A DNA stretch of 64,000 nucleotides from CAYTGR01 sp964437445 (GCA_964437445.1 CAYTGR010000011.1:1-64000); one strand, 5' to 3'; shown: positions 8,371-17,076, counted from the stretch's first letter. Notes: generated from the sequence alone by a model not told the origin. Program-made: numbers and translations.

Positions 8371-8764
8371 GAGTCGGAGCAGGCCGGGTGGTCGCGCCTC
8401 ACCCAGCGTGGGGCGAGGAAAGTCCGGACTCTACAGGGCACGGTGCCGGCTAACGGCCGGGCGGGGCGACCCGCAGACAGGGCCACAGAAACAGACGGCC
8501 GACGGCCCGCAGGGGCCAGGTCACGGTGAAAAGGTGGTGTAAGAGACCACCGGCAGACCGGGTAACCGGCTGGCCAGGCAACCCTCACCGAGAGCAAAGC
8601 CAAGCAGGGAGGAAGGCGCGCAGCGCCGGGGGGCGGCCCGTTCCCTCTCCCTTGAGGGAGCAACTTCCGGGTAGGCTGCTGGAGGCGGCGGGCAACCGCC
8701 GTCCAAGATAGATGACCACCGCCCGCAGGGGCACAGAATCCGGCTTACAGGCCCGCTCCGGCTC
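8371..8764 (+). ncRNA. rnpB: RNase P RNA, bacterial type A
   Basis: About 394 nt. It contains the universal core GAGGAAAGTCCGGACT (from about 8413), GGGCACGGTGCC, ACAGAAACAGACGGCCG-like and GTGAAAAGGTGGTGTAAGAG segments, CAAGCAGGGA, AGATAGATGACCACC and the terminal CACAGAATCCGGCTTAC. Helix P1 is formed by 8371-8385 (GAGTCGGAGCAGGCC) with 8750-8764 (GGCCCGCTCCGGCTC), which sets the ends. It is the catalytic RNA that removes tRNA 5' leaders. Confidence 0.95.
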
Positions 8765-8812
8765 GCCGGGCCTGGGGTGCGCGCCCGGCGCAAGACGTAT
8801 CCTCCGCAGTGT

Positions 8813-8840
8813 TTGCCAAACCCCCATTCTATGGTATCAT
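8813..8840 (+). promoter_or_regulatory. Candidate promoter of the rpsF operon
   Basis: TTGCCA (8813-8818), a 16-bp spacer and TATCAT (8835-8840) lie about 80 bp before the rpsF start. Confidence 0.5.
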
Positions 8841-8869
8841 TGACCCGGTTTGCTCAGACGGGCTTTCCG

Positions 8870-8890
8870 TTCCCGGGACCGCACCGGGAA
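8870..8890 (+). promoter_or_regulatory. Hairpin in rpsF leader (possible S6:S18 autoregulatory site)
   Basis: TTCCCGG (8870-8876) pairs with CCGGGAA (8884-8890) around GACCGCA, just before the AAAGGAGG of rpsF. Many bacteria carry an S6:S18-binding leader with a CCG-containing hairpin at this place. The position and the ACCGC in the loop fit loosely, and a covariance-model match would be needed to accept it. Confidence 0.3.
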
Positions 8891-8920
8891 TAATCCCATG
8901 GAAAGGAGGACATCACCGTC

Positions 8921-9313
8921 TTGGCTACGCGGAGCTATGAGTTAATGTTGATCTTAAGTCCCGAACTGGACGAGGCAGCCACTGAAGCGCTGCTGGAACG
9001 GATTCGGGGTTACCTGGCACAGGCCAAGGCCACAGTCACCAGCTTCAACACGTGGGGGCTGCGCCGGTTGGCGTACCCCATCAAACGCCAAAAAGAAGGG
9101 CGCTACTATCTGGTGAATTTCACGGCCGAACCGCGCCTGGTCAAGGAATTTGAACGCAATCTGCTGCTGGCCGAAGGGGTGCTGCGCGAGCTGGTCATCC
9201 GCCTGGACGAAGTCGCAGGGGAAGCCGCACCGGCCGCCACACCAGAAGTGCCCGTGGTGGCCGAACCACCGGCCGTTGAACCACCGGCTACTGAAACCAC
9301 CGAACAGGACTGA
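8921..9313 (+). CDS. rpsF: 30S ribosomal protein S6
   Basis: A protein of 130 residues. The ferredoxin-like S6 fold is clear: SYELMLILSPELDE, WGLRRLAYPIKRQKEGRYYL with the conserved RRLAYPI, and LLAEGVLRELVIRLDE. The last 30 residues are an Ala/Pro/Glu-rich tail (PVVAEPPAVEPPATETTEQD) longer than in Escherichia coli. It appears to start with TTG at 8921, 11 bp after GGAGG. It binds 16S rRNA as a heterodimer with S18, encoded two genes downstream. Confidence 0.95.
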   Translation: MATRSYELMLILSPELDEAATEALLERIRGYLAQAKATVTSFNTWGLRRLAYPIKRQKEGRYYLVNFTAEPRLVKEFERNLLLAEGVLRELVIRLDEVAGEAAPAATPEVPVVAEPPAVEPPATETTEQD

Positions 9314-9334
9314 AGCCCTCAGGAATAACCAGGG

Positions 9335-9739
9335 ATGACGCGCGGACTCAACAAAGTGATGATCATCGGACGGCTGGGCCGGGACCCGGAAATGCGGTTC
9401 ACGGCCAGCGGGCAGCCGGTAGCCTCGTTCAATGTGGCGACCACCCGGGGGTGGACCAACAATGAGGGCGAGCGCCGGGAAGAAACCGAGTGGTTCCACG
9501 TCGTGGCCTGGGGCGGGCTGGCGGAGCTGTGTAAGAAACGGCTCCACAAGGGCTCCCAGGTCTACGTGGAAGGACGGCTTCAGACCCGTTCTTGGGAGGA
9601 CACGGACGGCCAGCGCCATTATCGCACCGAGCTGGTCACCCAGGAGTTAATCTTCCTGGATACCTACGAAGGGCCGGACACAGCCGAAGAAGAATTGCCG
9701 ACCGACGATGAAGCCGAGGAGGTTGCGGCTCCATTTTAA
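9335..9739 (+). CDS. ssb: Single-stranded DNA-binding protein
   Basis: A protein of 134 residues. The OB fold runs from NKVMIIGRLGRDPEMRFTASG through VASFNVAT, TEWFHVVAWGGLAELC and KGSQVYVEGRLQTR to TELVTQELIFLD. The linker is short and acidic. The tip reads EEVAAPF rather than the usual DDDIPF, so the partner-binding acidic Pro-Phe end is kept in relaxed form. It lies in the normal rpsF-ssb-rpsR order and supports replication and repair. Confidence 0.95.
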   Translation: MTRGLNKVMIIGRLGRDPEMRFTASGQPVASFNVATTRGWTNNEGERREETEWFHVVAWGGLAELCKKRLHKGSQVYVEGRLQTRSWEDTDGQRHYRTELVTQELIFLDTYEGPDTAEEELPTDDEAEEVAAPF

Positions 9740-9771
9740 GAAATCGTCATCGTTGAGGGCTCAGCCGGGGC

Positions 9772-9836
9772 CGCAAACTAAAGTTTGCGTCATGCTCGTC
9801 ACTGACTAAGCCATTGAGTGACTAAAGACTGGTGGA
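9772..9836. repeat. GCAAACT palindrome and heptamer-like array between ssb and rpsR
   Basis: CGCAAACT (9772-9779) and AGTTTGCG (9782-9789) form a perfect 8-bp stem. GACTAAG/GTGACTAAAGACT repeats follow to 9836. It mirrors the element at 2009-2066 in inverse orientation and interrupts a normally tight ribosomal operon by 121 bp. Confidence 0.6.
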
Positions 9837-9860
9837 TTAATTTTTAAGAGGAGGAAGACT

Positions 9861-10139
9861 GTGCCAAATCCAAACAATCCCCGACCCGCTGGTGGACAGC
9901 AGCGCGGCCGGTTTCAAATGCGACGCAAGGTCTGTTATTACTGCAACGAAAGCAACGCCAGCGTGGACTACAAGCAGGTTGAGGTATTACGCCGGTTCGT
10001 CACCGAGCGCGGGAAAATCAAGCCCCGCCGCCAGAGTGGCCTGTGTGCCCGGCACCAGCGGCTTGCAGCCGTCGCCATCAAGCGGGCCCGGCATGTCGCG
10101 CTGCTGCCTTTCGTCTCCGAACCAGGCCAATCATATTAA
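9861..10139 (+). CDS. rpsR: 30S ribosomal protein S18, zinc-binding form
   Basis: A protein of 92 residues with a GTG start after GAGGAGG. The S18 core IKPRRQSGLCARHQRLAAVAIKRARHVALLPF is unmistakable. C-YYC near residue 27 together with C..H in GLCARHQ makes this the C+ (zinc-ribbon) type. It binds next to S6 on the platform of the small subunit. Confidence 0.96.
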   Translation: MPNPNNPRPAGGQQRGRFQMRRKVCYYCNESNASVDYKQVEVLRRFVTERGKIKPRRQSGLCARHQRLAAVAIKRARHVALLPFVSEPGQSY

Positions 10140-10159
10140 ACGATTGGGTATCAAACGAT

Positions 10160-10190
10160 GGGCATAGGGCGTTCCCCTATGCCCTTTGCT
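10160..10190 (+). terminator. Hairpin terminator after rpsR
   Basis: GGGCATAGGG (10160-10169) and CCCTATGCCC (10175-10184) are perfect 10-bp arms with a 5-nt loop, followed by TTTGCTT. The T tract is weak, so it may only attenuate transcription into the foldase gene. Confidence 0.65.
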
Positions 10191-10209
10191 TATCCTTTGG
10201 AGAGGTATT

Positions 10210-11331
10210 ATGGCGAAAAAACCCATTGTTCAAGAAAAAACTCTCACCCGCAAGCAGGCAGCCCGCCATGAAAGGGATCTGCGCGCCCAGAGGATTATCA
10301 CCGGGGTTGCCATCGGGTTAGCCGTCCTGGTGGTGGGCATCCTCGGCTACGGGCTGCTGACCGAGGTGGTGCTCAAAGGCCGCACGCCGGTCGCCAAGGT
10401 AGGCGATGTGCCGATCACGACCGATCAGTTCCAGGCCCGCGTCCGCTACCAGCGGGTGCAGATCAAATACCAGATCAATCAGTATCAATCTCTGTTGGAC
10501 CAATTGACCTCCACTGAAAATCAATCTTACGCCCAACAGATTCAGATCAGCATTGCCAACCTGGAAAATCAGCTCTCGGCCGATATGGCAAACGTCCTGG
10601 GCGGTGATGTGTTAGACCAGATGGTGGAAGAAGAGCTGGTGCGACAGGCCGCGCCCCAATACGGCCTCCAGGTGAGCGACGAAGAAGTGACCCGCCAGGT
10701 AGAATCGTTGTTCGGTTACGACTCCACGGCCGTCATTACTTCCAGCGAAACTATGACCGGGACGCAAGCGCCGGTCACGGCTGAGGAATATCAGCAAGCC
10801 TACCAGAACTTTCAAAACAATGTCTTGAAAGTCAGCGAGCTGACAGACGCGCAGTTCCGGCAGATGGTGGCCGCCGATCTCCTCAAGACCCAGCTCCAGG
10901 CGGTCTTCTCGGCCACGCTGGCCACGACGGCGGATCAGGTTAAAATCACCTATCTCGTGACCGATACGCAGGAGGTCGCGCAGGCCTGGCGAGCCCAGAT
11001 TGAGAGCGGCGCCAACCCCATCAGCCTGACCGAGCAATTCAATACGGGCGGCGAGCTGCCCTGGTTGCCGGTCGGCTACCTGAGCAGCCAGCTGGGAGCC
11101 GATGTGGAAAAAGCGGCGTTCAACACACCGGTGGGCCAAACTTCCGAACCGGTGCTGGGCAACGACAATCGGTATTACATCCTTTACGTTCAGGGGCACG
11201 AAGAGCGCCCGTTGGATGACTATTTCCTGCAGCAGGCGCGCGACGAAAAGTACAATCAGTGGTTAGAGGAGCAACGCCAGAGCAAACTCCAGACCTTTGA
11301 TTGGCAAAGTGTGGTACCGACCACGCCCTGA
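10210..11331 (+). CDS. Membrane-anchored peptidyl-prolyl isomerase (SurA/PrsA-like foldase)
   Basis: A protein of 373 residues. After a basic N-terminus there is one membrane helix (about 28-52, IITGVAIGLAVLVVGILGYGLL), then a SurA-N-like helical segment starting PVAKVGDVPITTDQF. A parvulin-type region lies at about residues 250-350 (FNTGGELPWLPVGYLSSQLG, AAFNTPVGQTSEPV, YYILYVQGHEERPL). It should help fold exported proteins at the outer face of the membrane. The place normally taken by rplI after rpsR is occupied by this gene. Confidence 0.85.
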   Translation: MAKKPIVQEKTLTRKQAARHERDLRAQRIITGVAIGLAVLVVGILGYGLLTEVVLKGRTPVAKVGDVPITTDQFQARVRYQRVQIKYQINQYQSLLDQLTSTENQSYAQQIQISIANLENQLSADMANVLGGDVLDQMVEEELVRQAAPQYGLQVSDEEVTRQVESLFGYDSTAVITSSETMTGTQAPVTAEEYQQAYQNFQNNVLKVSELTDAQFRQMVAADLLKTQLQAVFSATLATTADQVKITYLVTDTQEVAQAWRAQIESGANPISLTEQFNTGGELPWLPVGYLSSQLGADVEKAAFNTPVGQTSEPVLGNDNRYYILYVQGHEERPLDDYFLQQARDEKYNQWLEEQRQSKLQTFDWQSVVPTTP

Positions 11332-11369
11332 TCTGCCAAATACTCTCTCATAACCTTCAGCACAACAAA

Positions 11370-11396
11370 ACGGGGGCGGTAGTGAACCGCCCCCGT
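11370..11396. terminator. Terminator hairpin between convergent genes
   Basis: ACGGGGGCGGT (11370-11380) and ACCGCCCCCGT (11386-11396) are perfect 11-bp arms around AGTGA. They lie between the foldase gene and the convergent (p)ppGpp synthetase gene. The stem is preceded by AACAAAA, which gives a T-rich tail on the minus strand, so it may serve both directions. Confidence 0.75.
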
Positions 11397-11418
11397 GACA
11401 TTTCAGGCCCAAGTGACC

Positions 11419-13620
11419 TCAGCTGACCCGGCGAGCCTCAATGACGTTGGGGATTTGCTCTATCTTGCCCAGAATCCGGTTCAATTTAGCCAGGTTGGGC
11501 ACTTCCAGCGTGAGGTAAATGGGGATGATGTTGTAACGGTCGCGTTTGCCGGTGCTGACGGCCGACATATTGAGGCTTTCGTTGGCTACCACGCCGGAGA
11601 TGTCGTGCAGCAAACGATGGCGGTCATAAGCCATGATGAGCACCTGGGCGGCGAAGGTGTGCTCCTGCTGCCCCCACTCCACTTCAATCACCCGCTCATG
11701 TTCTTCCCGGCTGATCCGTAGCATGTTGGGGCAATCCCGGCGATGGATGGTGATCCCGCGCCCGCGCGTCACATAGCCGACGATATCCTCGCCGGGCAAG
11801 GGGTTGCAGCAGCGCGCCACATGGGTCAACATGCCGCCGGTCCCCTGGATGTTGACTTTGCCGGGCGCGCTGACCGGTGGCGGCGGCGGGATTTCACTTT
11901 CCTCCGGCAGCTCGGCCTCTTCCTCCGCCTTACGCCGGGCATAATCCTCCAGCTTGGCAATGATGTGCTCGTTGGTCACGTCGCCGACGCCCACGGCCGC
12001 CAGGAATTCCTCTTCGCGGGGAAAACGCCGCGCAAACAGCTCGGCCACGTCCTCCACCGTCAGGTCCAGCCCCAGCCTCCGCAGTTCGCGCTCCACCGTC
12101 TCGCGCCCACGGGCGATGTTCTCTTCCCGGTCCTGCCGCCGGAACCATTGCTGAATTTTCGCCCGGGCCCGGTGGGTCTTGATAAAGCCCAGCTCCTCAT
12201 TGAGCCAGTCCTGGCTGGGGGCCGCCTGCTTGCCGGTGATGATCTCCACCCGGTCTCCGGTCTGGAGCTGATAGTTGAGCGGCACCCAGAGCCCGTTAGC
12301 CCGCGCCCCCCGGCAGCGATGGCCGACCTCCGAGTGGATGGCGTAAGCGAAATCCAGTGGCGTGGCCCCCAGCGGCAGCTCAATCACCCGGCCCTTGGGC
12401 GTGAAAGCGTAGACCCGATCCTGAAAGAGGTCGGTTTTCATTTGCTCAATGAAGGACTGCGCGCTCTCCGCCTCTTGCCGTAATTCCTGCACCGCCTGTC
12501 GCATCCAGGTGACCTGCTGGTCCAGCTCGCGGCTCTGGGGCGCCTGCTCCTTGTAGCGCCAGTGGGCCGCCAACCCGTACTCGGCATCCTGATCCATCTC
12601 GCGGGTGCGGATCTGGATCTCAAAGGCTTGCTCGTCATCGGCGACCACCGCGGTGTGCAAACTGCGGTAAAGGTTCGGCTTGGGATGCGCAATATAGTCG
12701 TCAAATTCCCGCGGGATGGGCGACCACAGACCGTGGACGATCCCCAGCACTTGATAGCACTGCGGGATGGTATCCACAATCACCCGGATCCCCTCCACAT
12801 CATAAATCTGGCTGAAAGGGACATTCTTGCGCCGCATCTTGCGGTAGATGCTGTAAATATGCTTGGGGCGACCTTTGATCTCAGCGCGGATCCCCTCACG
12901 CTCCAGCGCCTGGCGGAGGAGCGCAACATGCCGGGCGACACTCTGCTCCCGTTCCGGCTTGCGGGCTTCCAATAAGTCCGCAATTTCCTTGTACATGGTC
13001 GGGTTGAGGTACCGGAGAGACAGGTCTTCCAGGTCAGCTTTCCACTGCCAGATGCCCAGCCGGTTTGCCAGGGGGACGAAAATTTCCAGCGTCTCGGTCG
13101 CCATCGCGACTTGCCGCTCGCGGGATAAGGGTTTCAGGGTCCGCATATTGTGCAGGCGATCGGCCAGCTTGATGAACATGACCCAGGGATTATCGGCCAT
13201 GGCAATGAACAACTTGCGCAAGCTCTCCGATTCTTGCTGGTCGCGGCTCTGGTCGTCGCTCTGCTGCCGGAACCGTTCCACATCTTCCAGCTTGGTCACG
13301 CCATCCACCAGGCTGGCGACCTCAGCACCGAAAGACTGGCGGAGCAGTTCCAGGCTGGCCTTGTCCTTGCAATCCTCCAGCACATCGTGCAACAGACCGG
13401 CCGCGACCACGACGGGGTGCACGCCGAGATCGGCCAGCAAGTAGGCCACGTGCAAACAATGCTGCAGGTAAGGCTCACCAGACTTGCGCAGCTGTCCCTG
13501 GTGGGCGTCTTCCGCAAAGAGAAAGGCACGCCGCACCAGATCGCGGGCCTCAATGCCCACGACCCCTTCAGGCAATTTCTTTAGAATGTCATCTATGGTG
13601 AGCGTCAGTGGTTCGGTCAT
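11419..13620 (-). CDS. rel: Bifunctional (p)ppGpp synthetase/hydrolase, RelA/SpoT family
   Basis: A protein of 733 residues. Domain order is HD hydrolase (HDVLED at 78-83, intact), synthetase (GRPKHIYSIYRKM, YDVEGIRVIVDT, NLYRSLHTAV, EIQIRTREMDQDAEYGLAAHWRYKE), TGS (VYAFTPKGRVIELPLGATPLDFAYAIH), a zinc-finger/CC region (MLTHVARCCNPLPGEDIVGY) and a C-terminal ACT domain. With both active sites intact it should make and remove the starvation alarmone. The start was set at MTEPLTLT. A longer reading frame upstream is Arg/Gly-rich and unlike the family. Confidence 0.93.
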   Translation of the reverse strand: MTEPLTLTIDDILKKLPEGVVGIEARDLVRRAFLFAEDAHQGQLRKSGEPYLQHCLHVAYLLADLGVHPVVVAAGLLHDVLEDCKDKASLELLRQSFGAEVASLVDGVTKLEDVERFRQQSDDQSRDQQESESLRKLFIAMADNPWVMFIKLADRLHNMRTLKPLSRERQVAMATETLEIFVPLANRLGIWQWKADLEDLSLRYLNPTMYKEIADLLEARKPEREQSVARHVALLRQALEREGIRAEIKGRPKHIYSIYRKMRRKNVPFSQIYDVEGIRVIVDTIPQCYQVLGIVHGLWSPIPREFDDYIAHPKPNLYRSLHTAVVADDEQAFEIQIRTREMDQDAEYGLAAHWRYKEQAPQSRELDQQVTWMRQAVQELRQEAESAQSFIEQMKTDLFQDRVYAFTPKGRVIELPLGATPLDFAYAIHSEVGHRCRGARANGLWVPLNYQLQTGDRVEIITGKQAAPSQDWLNEELGFIKTHRARAKIQQWFRRQDREENIARGRETVERELRRLGLDLTVEDVAELFARRFPREEEFLAAVGVGDVTNEHIIAKLEDYARRKAEEEAELPEESEIPPPPPVSAPGKVNIQGTGGMLTHVARCCNPLPGEDIVGYVTRGRGITIHRRDCPNMLRISREEHERVIEVEWGQQEHTFAAQVLIMAYDRHRLLHDISGVVANESLNMSAVSTGKRDRYNIIPIYLTLEVPNLAKLNRILGKIEQIPNVIEARRVS

Positions 13621-13734
13621 TGCAGTTTGCCCATCGTCCAAGGCGGGCGTTCTCCGGCCCCGGCGTCCGCCCCCCAACCTGGTGCGCGTTATGATAATGC
13701 CGAGCCCTGGAATGTCAATCACCCGGCAAGGGAT

Positions 13735-13773
13735 ATAAAAAATGGGCAAACGGCTCAACCGTTTGCCCATTTG
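13735..13773 (-). terminator. Rho-independent terminator of the SRPBCC gene
   Basis: AAATGGGCAAACGG (to 13753) and CCGTTTGCCCATTT (13759-13772) form a 14-bp stem with loop CTCAA. On the minus strand it is followed by a T-rich run, just after the stop of the minus-strand SRPBCC gene. Confidence 0.8.
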
Positions 13774-13795
13774 ATCACCCCGCAAGAGGCCAACC

Positions 13796-14224
13796 TCATC
13801 CTTCTACCATGGCCTTAATGTTGTGCAGCGTTTTATCGGCCAGCTCCTCAAAGCTCTTGACGACCAACCCTTCAGCCAGTTTGGCCGGTCCCCCCAGGTT
13901 GGCTTCAATACGAAAGGTCAACTTGGTCCGCGGCCCCATCTGCATGTAGGTCCACAGCTGATAGCCATCGGTAGCCGGACCGCTAAATTCGGCCTTCCAT
14001 CGTTCGTAGGGCACGGTCTCCACAATCGTGATCTTCGCCGGCAATGTGATCCCGGCCAGGGTCATGCCGGTTTCAACCACAGTGCCGACTCCGCCATCCC
14101 CTTGAATGGATTTAGGCTCGGCCGCGCCCTCAAACCAGCGAATCCAATCCGCAGGATTGCTCAACATGGCCCAAATTTTTTCCGGGGGCGCATTGATAAT
14201 GATACTTTTCTCTACAGCAGGCAT
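13796..14224 (-). CDS. SRPBCC (START-like, CoxG-type) protein
   Basis: A protein of 142 residues. It shows the SRPBCC fold: VEKSIIINAPPEKIWAMLSNPADWIRWF at the N-terminus (strand, helix, Trp-rich turn) and a long C-terminal helix LAEGLVVKSFEELADKTLHNIKAMVEG. These proteins bind hydrophobic ligands in a deep cavity. Close relatives include CoxG and polyketide cyclase-like proteins. The ligand is unknown. The start at MPAVEK follows AGAAAGGAG. The gene is monocistronic, with its own terminator. Confidence 0.8.
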   Translation of the reverse strand: MPAVEKSIIINAPPEKIWAMLSNPADWIRWFEGAAEPKSIQGDGGVGTVVETGMTLAGITLPAKITIVETVPYERWKAEFSGPATDGYQLWTYMQMGPRTKLTFRIEANLGGPAKLAEGLVVKSFEELADKTLHNIKAMVEG

Positions 14225-14337
14225 GAGGTTGCTCCTTTCTAACGTCAAAATTCCAATTTGGAGGGAAAATTATAACTGGATTCTACTGCCATTTACCAAA
14301 AATGCAACCCCTGAAACGCTAATATCGGAAGATTTGC

Positions 14338-15309
14338 CTAATAGACTTGCGGGTTAACGCAGAACGGCAGCCGCTCGCCGCGCAGACCGGCCAGCAAATT
14401 CCTGGCGGCGATCTCAGCCATCCGCGCCCGGGCGGTGACGCTGGCGCTGGCGATGTGCGGCGTGATCACGCAGTTGGGCAAGGCCACCAGCGGATGGGAA
14501 GGAGGCAATGGCTCGGGATCGGTCACGTCCAACCCCGCCCCGGCAATCCAACCTTCGCTGAGCGCCCGGACCAGCGCTTCGGAGCGGACAATGGGCCCGC
14601 GCGCGGTGTTGATCAAAATGGCGGTAGGGCGCATCCGCCGCAATTCGCGCTCGCCGATCAGCCCGCGCGTCTCCGGCGTCAGCGGGCAGTGGAGGCTGAC
14701 GAAATCGGCCTCGGCCAGGAGCGTATTCAGGTCCACGCATTCGGCGCCCAACGCGGCCCCCCGTTCAGGGTGACAGTGGGGATCGGTGTAGAGCAGCCGC
14801 ATCCCAAAACCCTGGCCACGCACGGCCATCGCCTGGCCGATCCGGCCCAGGCCTACCAGGCCCAGCGTAGCGCCCCAGACATCGCGGCCCAGGAAGAACT
14901 CCGGCCCCCAGGTCTTCCATTCGCCGTGCCGGACGTTGTCCACGCCCTCTACCAGACGGCGGGCCACGGCCAGGAGCAGCGCAAACGCCAGATCGGCGGT
15001 GGCTTCGGTAAGCACGTCAGGGGTATTCCCAATGGGAATGCCGCGCGCGGTGGCCGCCGCCACATCCAAATTGTCAAAGCCGACAGCATACTGGCTGATA
15101 ACCCGGAGGTGCGGCGCATGCGCCAACAGGTCTGCATCCACCCGGTCTGAAAGCAGCGTCAGCAACCCCTCGGCCTCCGCCGCTTCGGCGCAAAGCACCT
15201 CGCGCGGCACCGGCAAATCCCCCTCCCACAGATGCACGTCGCAGGTCTCGCGGAGCAGCCGCAGACCCACCTCTGGAATTTTACGGGTGACAAAAACGCG
15301 CGGCTTCAT
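14338..15309 (-). CDS. D-2-hydroxyacid dehydrogenase (glyoxylate reductase-like)
   Basis: A protein of 323 residues. It has the NAD-binding glycine motif GLVGLGRIGQ and the catalytic trio Arg in NTARGPIV, Glu in DVTDPEPLPP and His in TPHIASAS. ISQYAVGFDNLD resembles the glyoxylate/hydroxypyruvate reductase branch. It reduces a 2-oxoacid to the D-2-hydroxyacid with NAD(P)H. The start at MKPRVFV follows GGAGGAAAG. It lies 14 bp after the HAD gene stop, so the two are likely co-transcribed. Confidence 0.9.
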   Translation of the reverse strand: MKPRVFVTRKIPEVGLRLLRETCDVHLWEGDLPVPREVLCAEAAEAEGLLTLLSDRVDADLLAHAPHLRVISQYAVGFDNLDVAAATARGIPIGNTPDVLTEATADLAFALLLAVARRLVEGVDNVRHGEWKTWGPEFFLGRDVWGATLGLVGLGRIGQAMAVRGQGFGMRLLYTDPHCHPERGAALGAECVDLNTLLAEADFVSLHCPLTPETRGLIGERELRRMRPTAILINTARGPIVRSEALVRALSEGWIAGAGLDVTDPEPLPPSHPLVALPNCVITPHIASASVTARARMAEIAARNLLAGLRGERLPFCVNPQVY

Positions 15310-15323
15310 GGGCTTTCCTCCAC

Positions 15324-16085
15324 TCACACTTCAATCTCCGCCACAGAGCCGACAATGTGCGTGGGACGATAGGGGTAGCGCTCCACATCCTCCCGGCGCG
15401 TGACGCCGCTCAGGACCAGGATGGTCTCCAGGCCGGTTTGGACACCGGCGATCATGTCGGTATCCATCCGGTCTCCCACCATGATGGTATTTTCGGAGTG
15501 CACTCCCAGATAGTTGAGTGCGGTGCGCATCATCAAGGGGTTGGGTTTGCCCACGAAGAAAGGACTCTTGCCAGTGGCCTTCTCTATCAGCGCCGCCAGC
15601 GCGCCGCAGGCCGGGACAATGCCGTGCTCGGTGGGACCGGAGGCATCGGGGTTGGTGGCAATAAAGCGCGCTCCTTCCAGGATCAGCCGGATGGCTTTGG
15701 TGATGACGGAAAAGTTGTAGGTGTCGGTCTCGCCTAAGACCACATAGTCGGGGTGTTGGTCGGTGATGACGTAGCCGACGCTGTGGATGGCGTCGGTCAG
15801 GCCGCTCTCACCGATGACGTAGGCGGTGCCGTTAGGCCGCTGCGATTGGAGAAAGCGGGCCGTCGCCAGCGCCGAGGTGAAGATCCGCTCCGGCGGGATC
15901 TCCAGGCCGCTGAACTGTAACCGGTGCGACAGATCGCGGGGTGTCCGCAACGGGTTATTGGTCAACACCAGGAATTTGGCCTGGCGCGCAACAAGCCGGG
16001 CAATGAATTGGTCCGCCCCGGGAATCATGGTAGTACCGCTGACCAGGACACCATCCATGTCAATCAGGTAATTTTTGGGTTCCAT
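15324..16085 (-). CDS. HAD-IIA family hydrolase (NagD-like)
   Basis: A protein of 253 residues. The HAD motifs are DMDGVLV (nucleophile Asp and Asp+2), LTNNP, the Lys of VGKPNP and VGDRMDTDM. The inserted C2 cap between motifs II and III is of the NagD/PNPase type. Likely substrates are small sugar or nucleotide phosphates. The start MEPKNYL follows GGGAGGAGC. The same unit contains the 2-hydroxyacid dehydrogenase downstream. If the substrate were phosphoglycolate, the pair would make sense, but that is a guess. Confidence 0.88.
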   Translation of the reverse strand: MEPKNYLIDMDGVLVSGTTMIPGADQFIARLVARQAKFLVLTNNPLRTPRDLSHRLQFSGLEIPPERIFTSALATARFLQSQRPNGTAYVIGESGLTDAIHSVGYVITDQHPDYVVLGETDTYNFSVITKAIRLILEGARFIATNPDASGPTEHGIVPACGALAALIEKATGKSPFFVGKPNPLMMRTALNYLGVHSENTIMVGDRMDTDMIAGVQTGLETILVLSGVTRREDVERYPYRPTHIVGSVAEIEV

Positions 16086-16121
16086 TGGCTGCTCCTCCCT
16101 GAAAAATAGAAACCAGTTAAG

Positions 16122-16172
16122 GAGTGAGCAGAGAGCAGTAGCAGTTCTTCTGCTCACCACTCACGGCTCACC
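16122..16172. repeat. Heptamer array with inverted half
   Basis: It reads as successive 7-mers GAGTGAG, CAGAGAG, CAGTAGC, AGTTCTT, CTGCTCA, CCACTCA, CGGCTCA. GTGAGCAGA (16124-16132) and TCTGCTCAC (16149-16157) are perfect inverted arms. Its right half resembles the sequence before 46261. Confidence 0.55.
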
Positions 16173-16231
16173 TTTTTTCATCCCACGGCCAGTGAACGCC
16201 AGGGCATGGAAAATTCTCTTTTGCAATTGGG

Positions 16232-17053
16232 TCACTTGCTAAGCCGTTGATACCATTCCGGGCGCCGGTCGGCGATGGTATCCATCTCAAAGGCCCCCGC
16301 GCGGATGACAATCCGCTTCTGGCGGGCGCGCTCAGGCTCCACCTTGGCGTACCAGAGGCCGGGCTGATCGTCAGCCTCCACCAACACCTTGCCACTGGTG
16401 CCGACAACCTGGCTGCGACCAAAGAAGCGAAACCCGCTCTCCTCCCCCACCCGGTTGCAGGCCAGCAGATAGACGCGGTTTTCCAGCGCCCGCGTGCGGG
16501 TGACATACTCCGGCATCAATTCAGAGGTCTCCGGCCAGTTGGTGGGAAGCGCAATCAGGTCGGCCCCGGCCAGCGCCAGGACCCGCAACGCCTCCGGGAA
16601 ACGCAGGTCGTAGCAGATGGCGATCCCAATCCGGCCTAACGCGGTCTCCCAGACCGGGAAGCCCCGGTCGCCGGGGGTAGCGAACCGGTCCACGCCGAGA
16701 TAGGGCAGGTGAATTTTCCGGTAGACGCCGATCAAGCCCGCCGGCCCGATGAGGGCAGCAGAATTGTAGACCCCAATCCCGGCCTGTTCCAGCAGCCCGA
16801 CCACCGCGTAGGTCCCGGTCTCCGCACAGATGGCCGCCAGAGCTCCGGTCGCCGGGCCGGGGATCGGCTCTGCGGCACGACGGGCGCTGGCCAGGTCAGG
16901 GAAGCCGTAACCGGAGACAGCGCACTCCGGGAAGACCACCAATTGTGCGCCGTGCCCGGCGGCCTCCCGTAGCAGCGCGGTCAGGACAGTTTGATTTTCG
17001 ACATTCTCCCCCAGGCGGGGATCCAGCTGGGCCACAGCCACAGTTATGGACAT
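16232..17053 (-). CDS. Carbon-nitrogen hydrolase (nitrilase superfamily)
   Basis: A protein of 273 residues. The catalytic triad can be read: Glu in VVFPECAVSGYGFPD, Lys in YRKIHLPYLG and Cys in GIAICYDLRFPEALR. Members hydrolyse amides or nitriles (omega-amidase, carbamoylputrescine amidase, deaminated glutathione amidase). The substrate is not evident. The next upstream gene (MarR) ends 23 bp before its start. Confidence 0.9.
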   Translation of the reverse strand: MSITVAVAQLDPRLGENVENQTVLTALLREAAGHGAQLVVFPECAVSGYGFPDLASARRAAEPIPGPATGALAAICAETGTYAVVGLLEQAGIGVYNSAALIGPAGLIGVYRKIHLPYLGVDRFATPGDRGFPVWETALGRIGIAICYDLRFPEALRVLALAGADLIALPTNWPETSELMPEYVTRTRALENRVYLLACNRVGEESGFRFFGRSQVVGTSGKVLVEADDQPGLWYAKVEPERARQKRIVIRAGAFEMDTIADRRPEWYQRLSK

Positions 17054-17076
17054 AGCACCTCCAGTTCCCCCAACGC

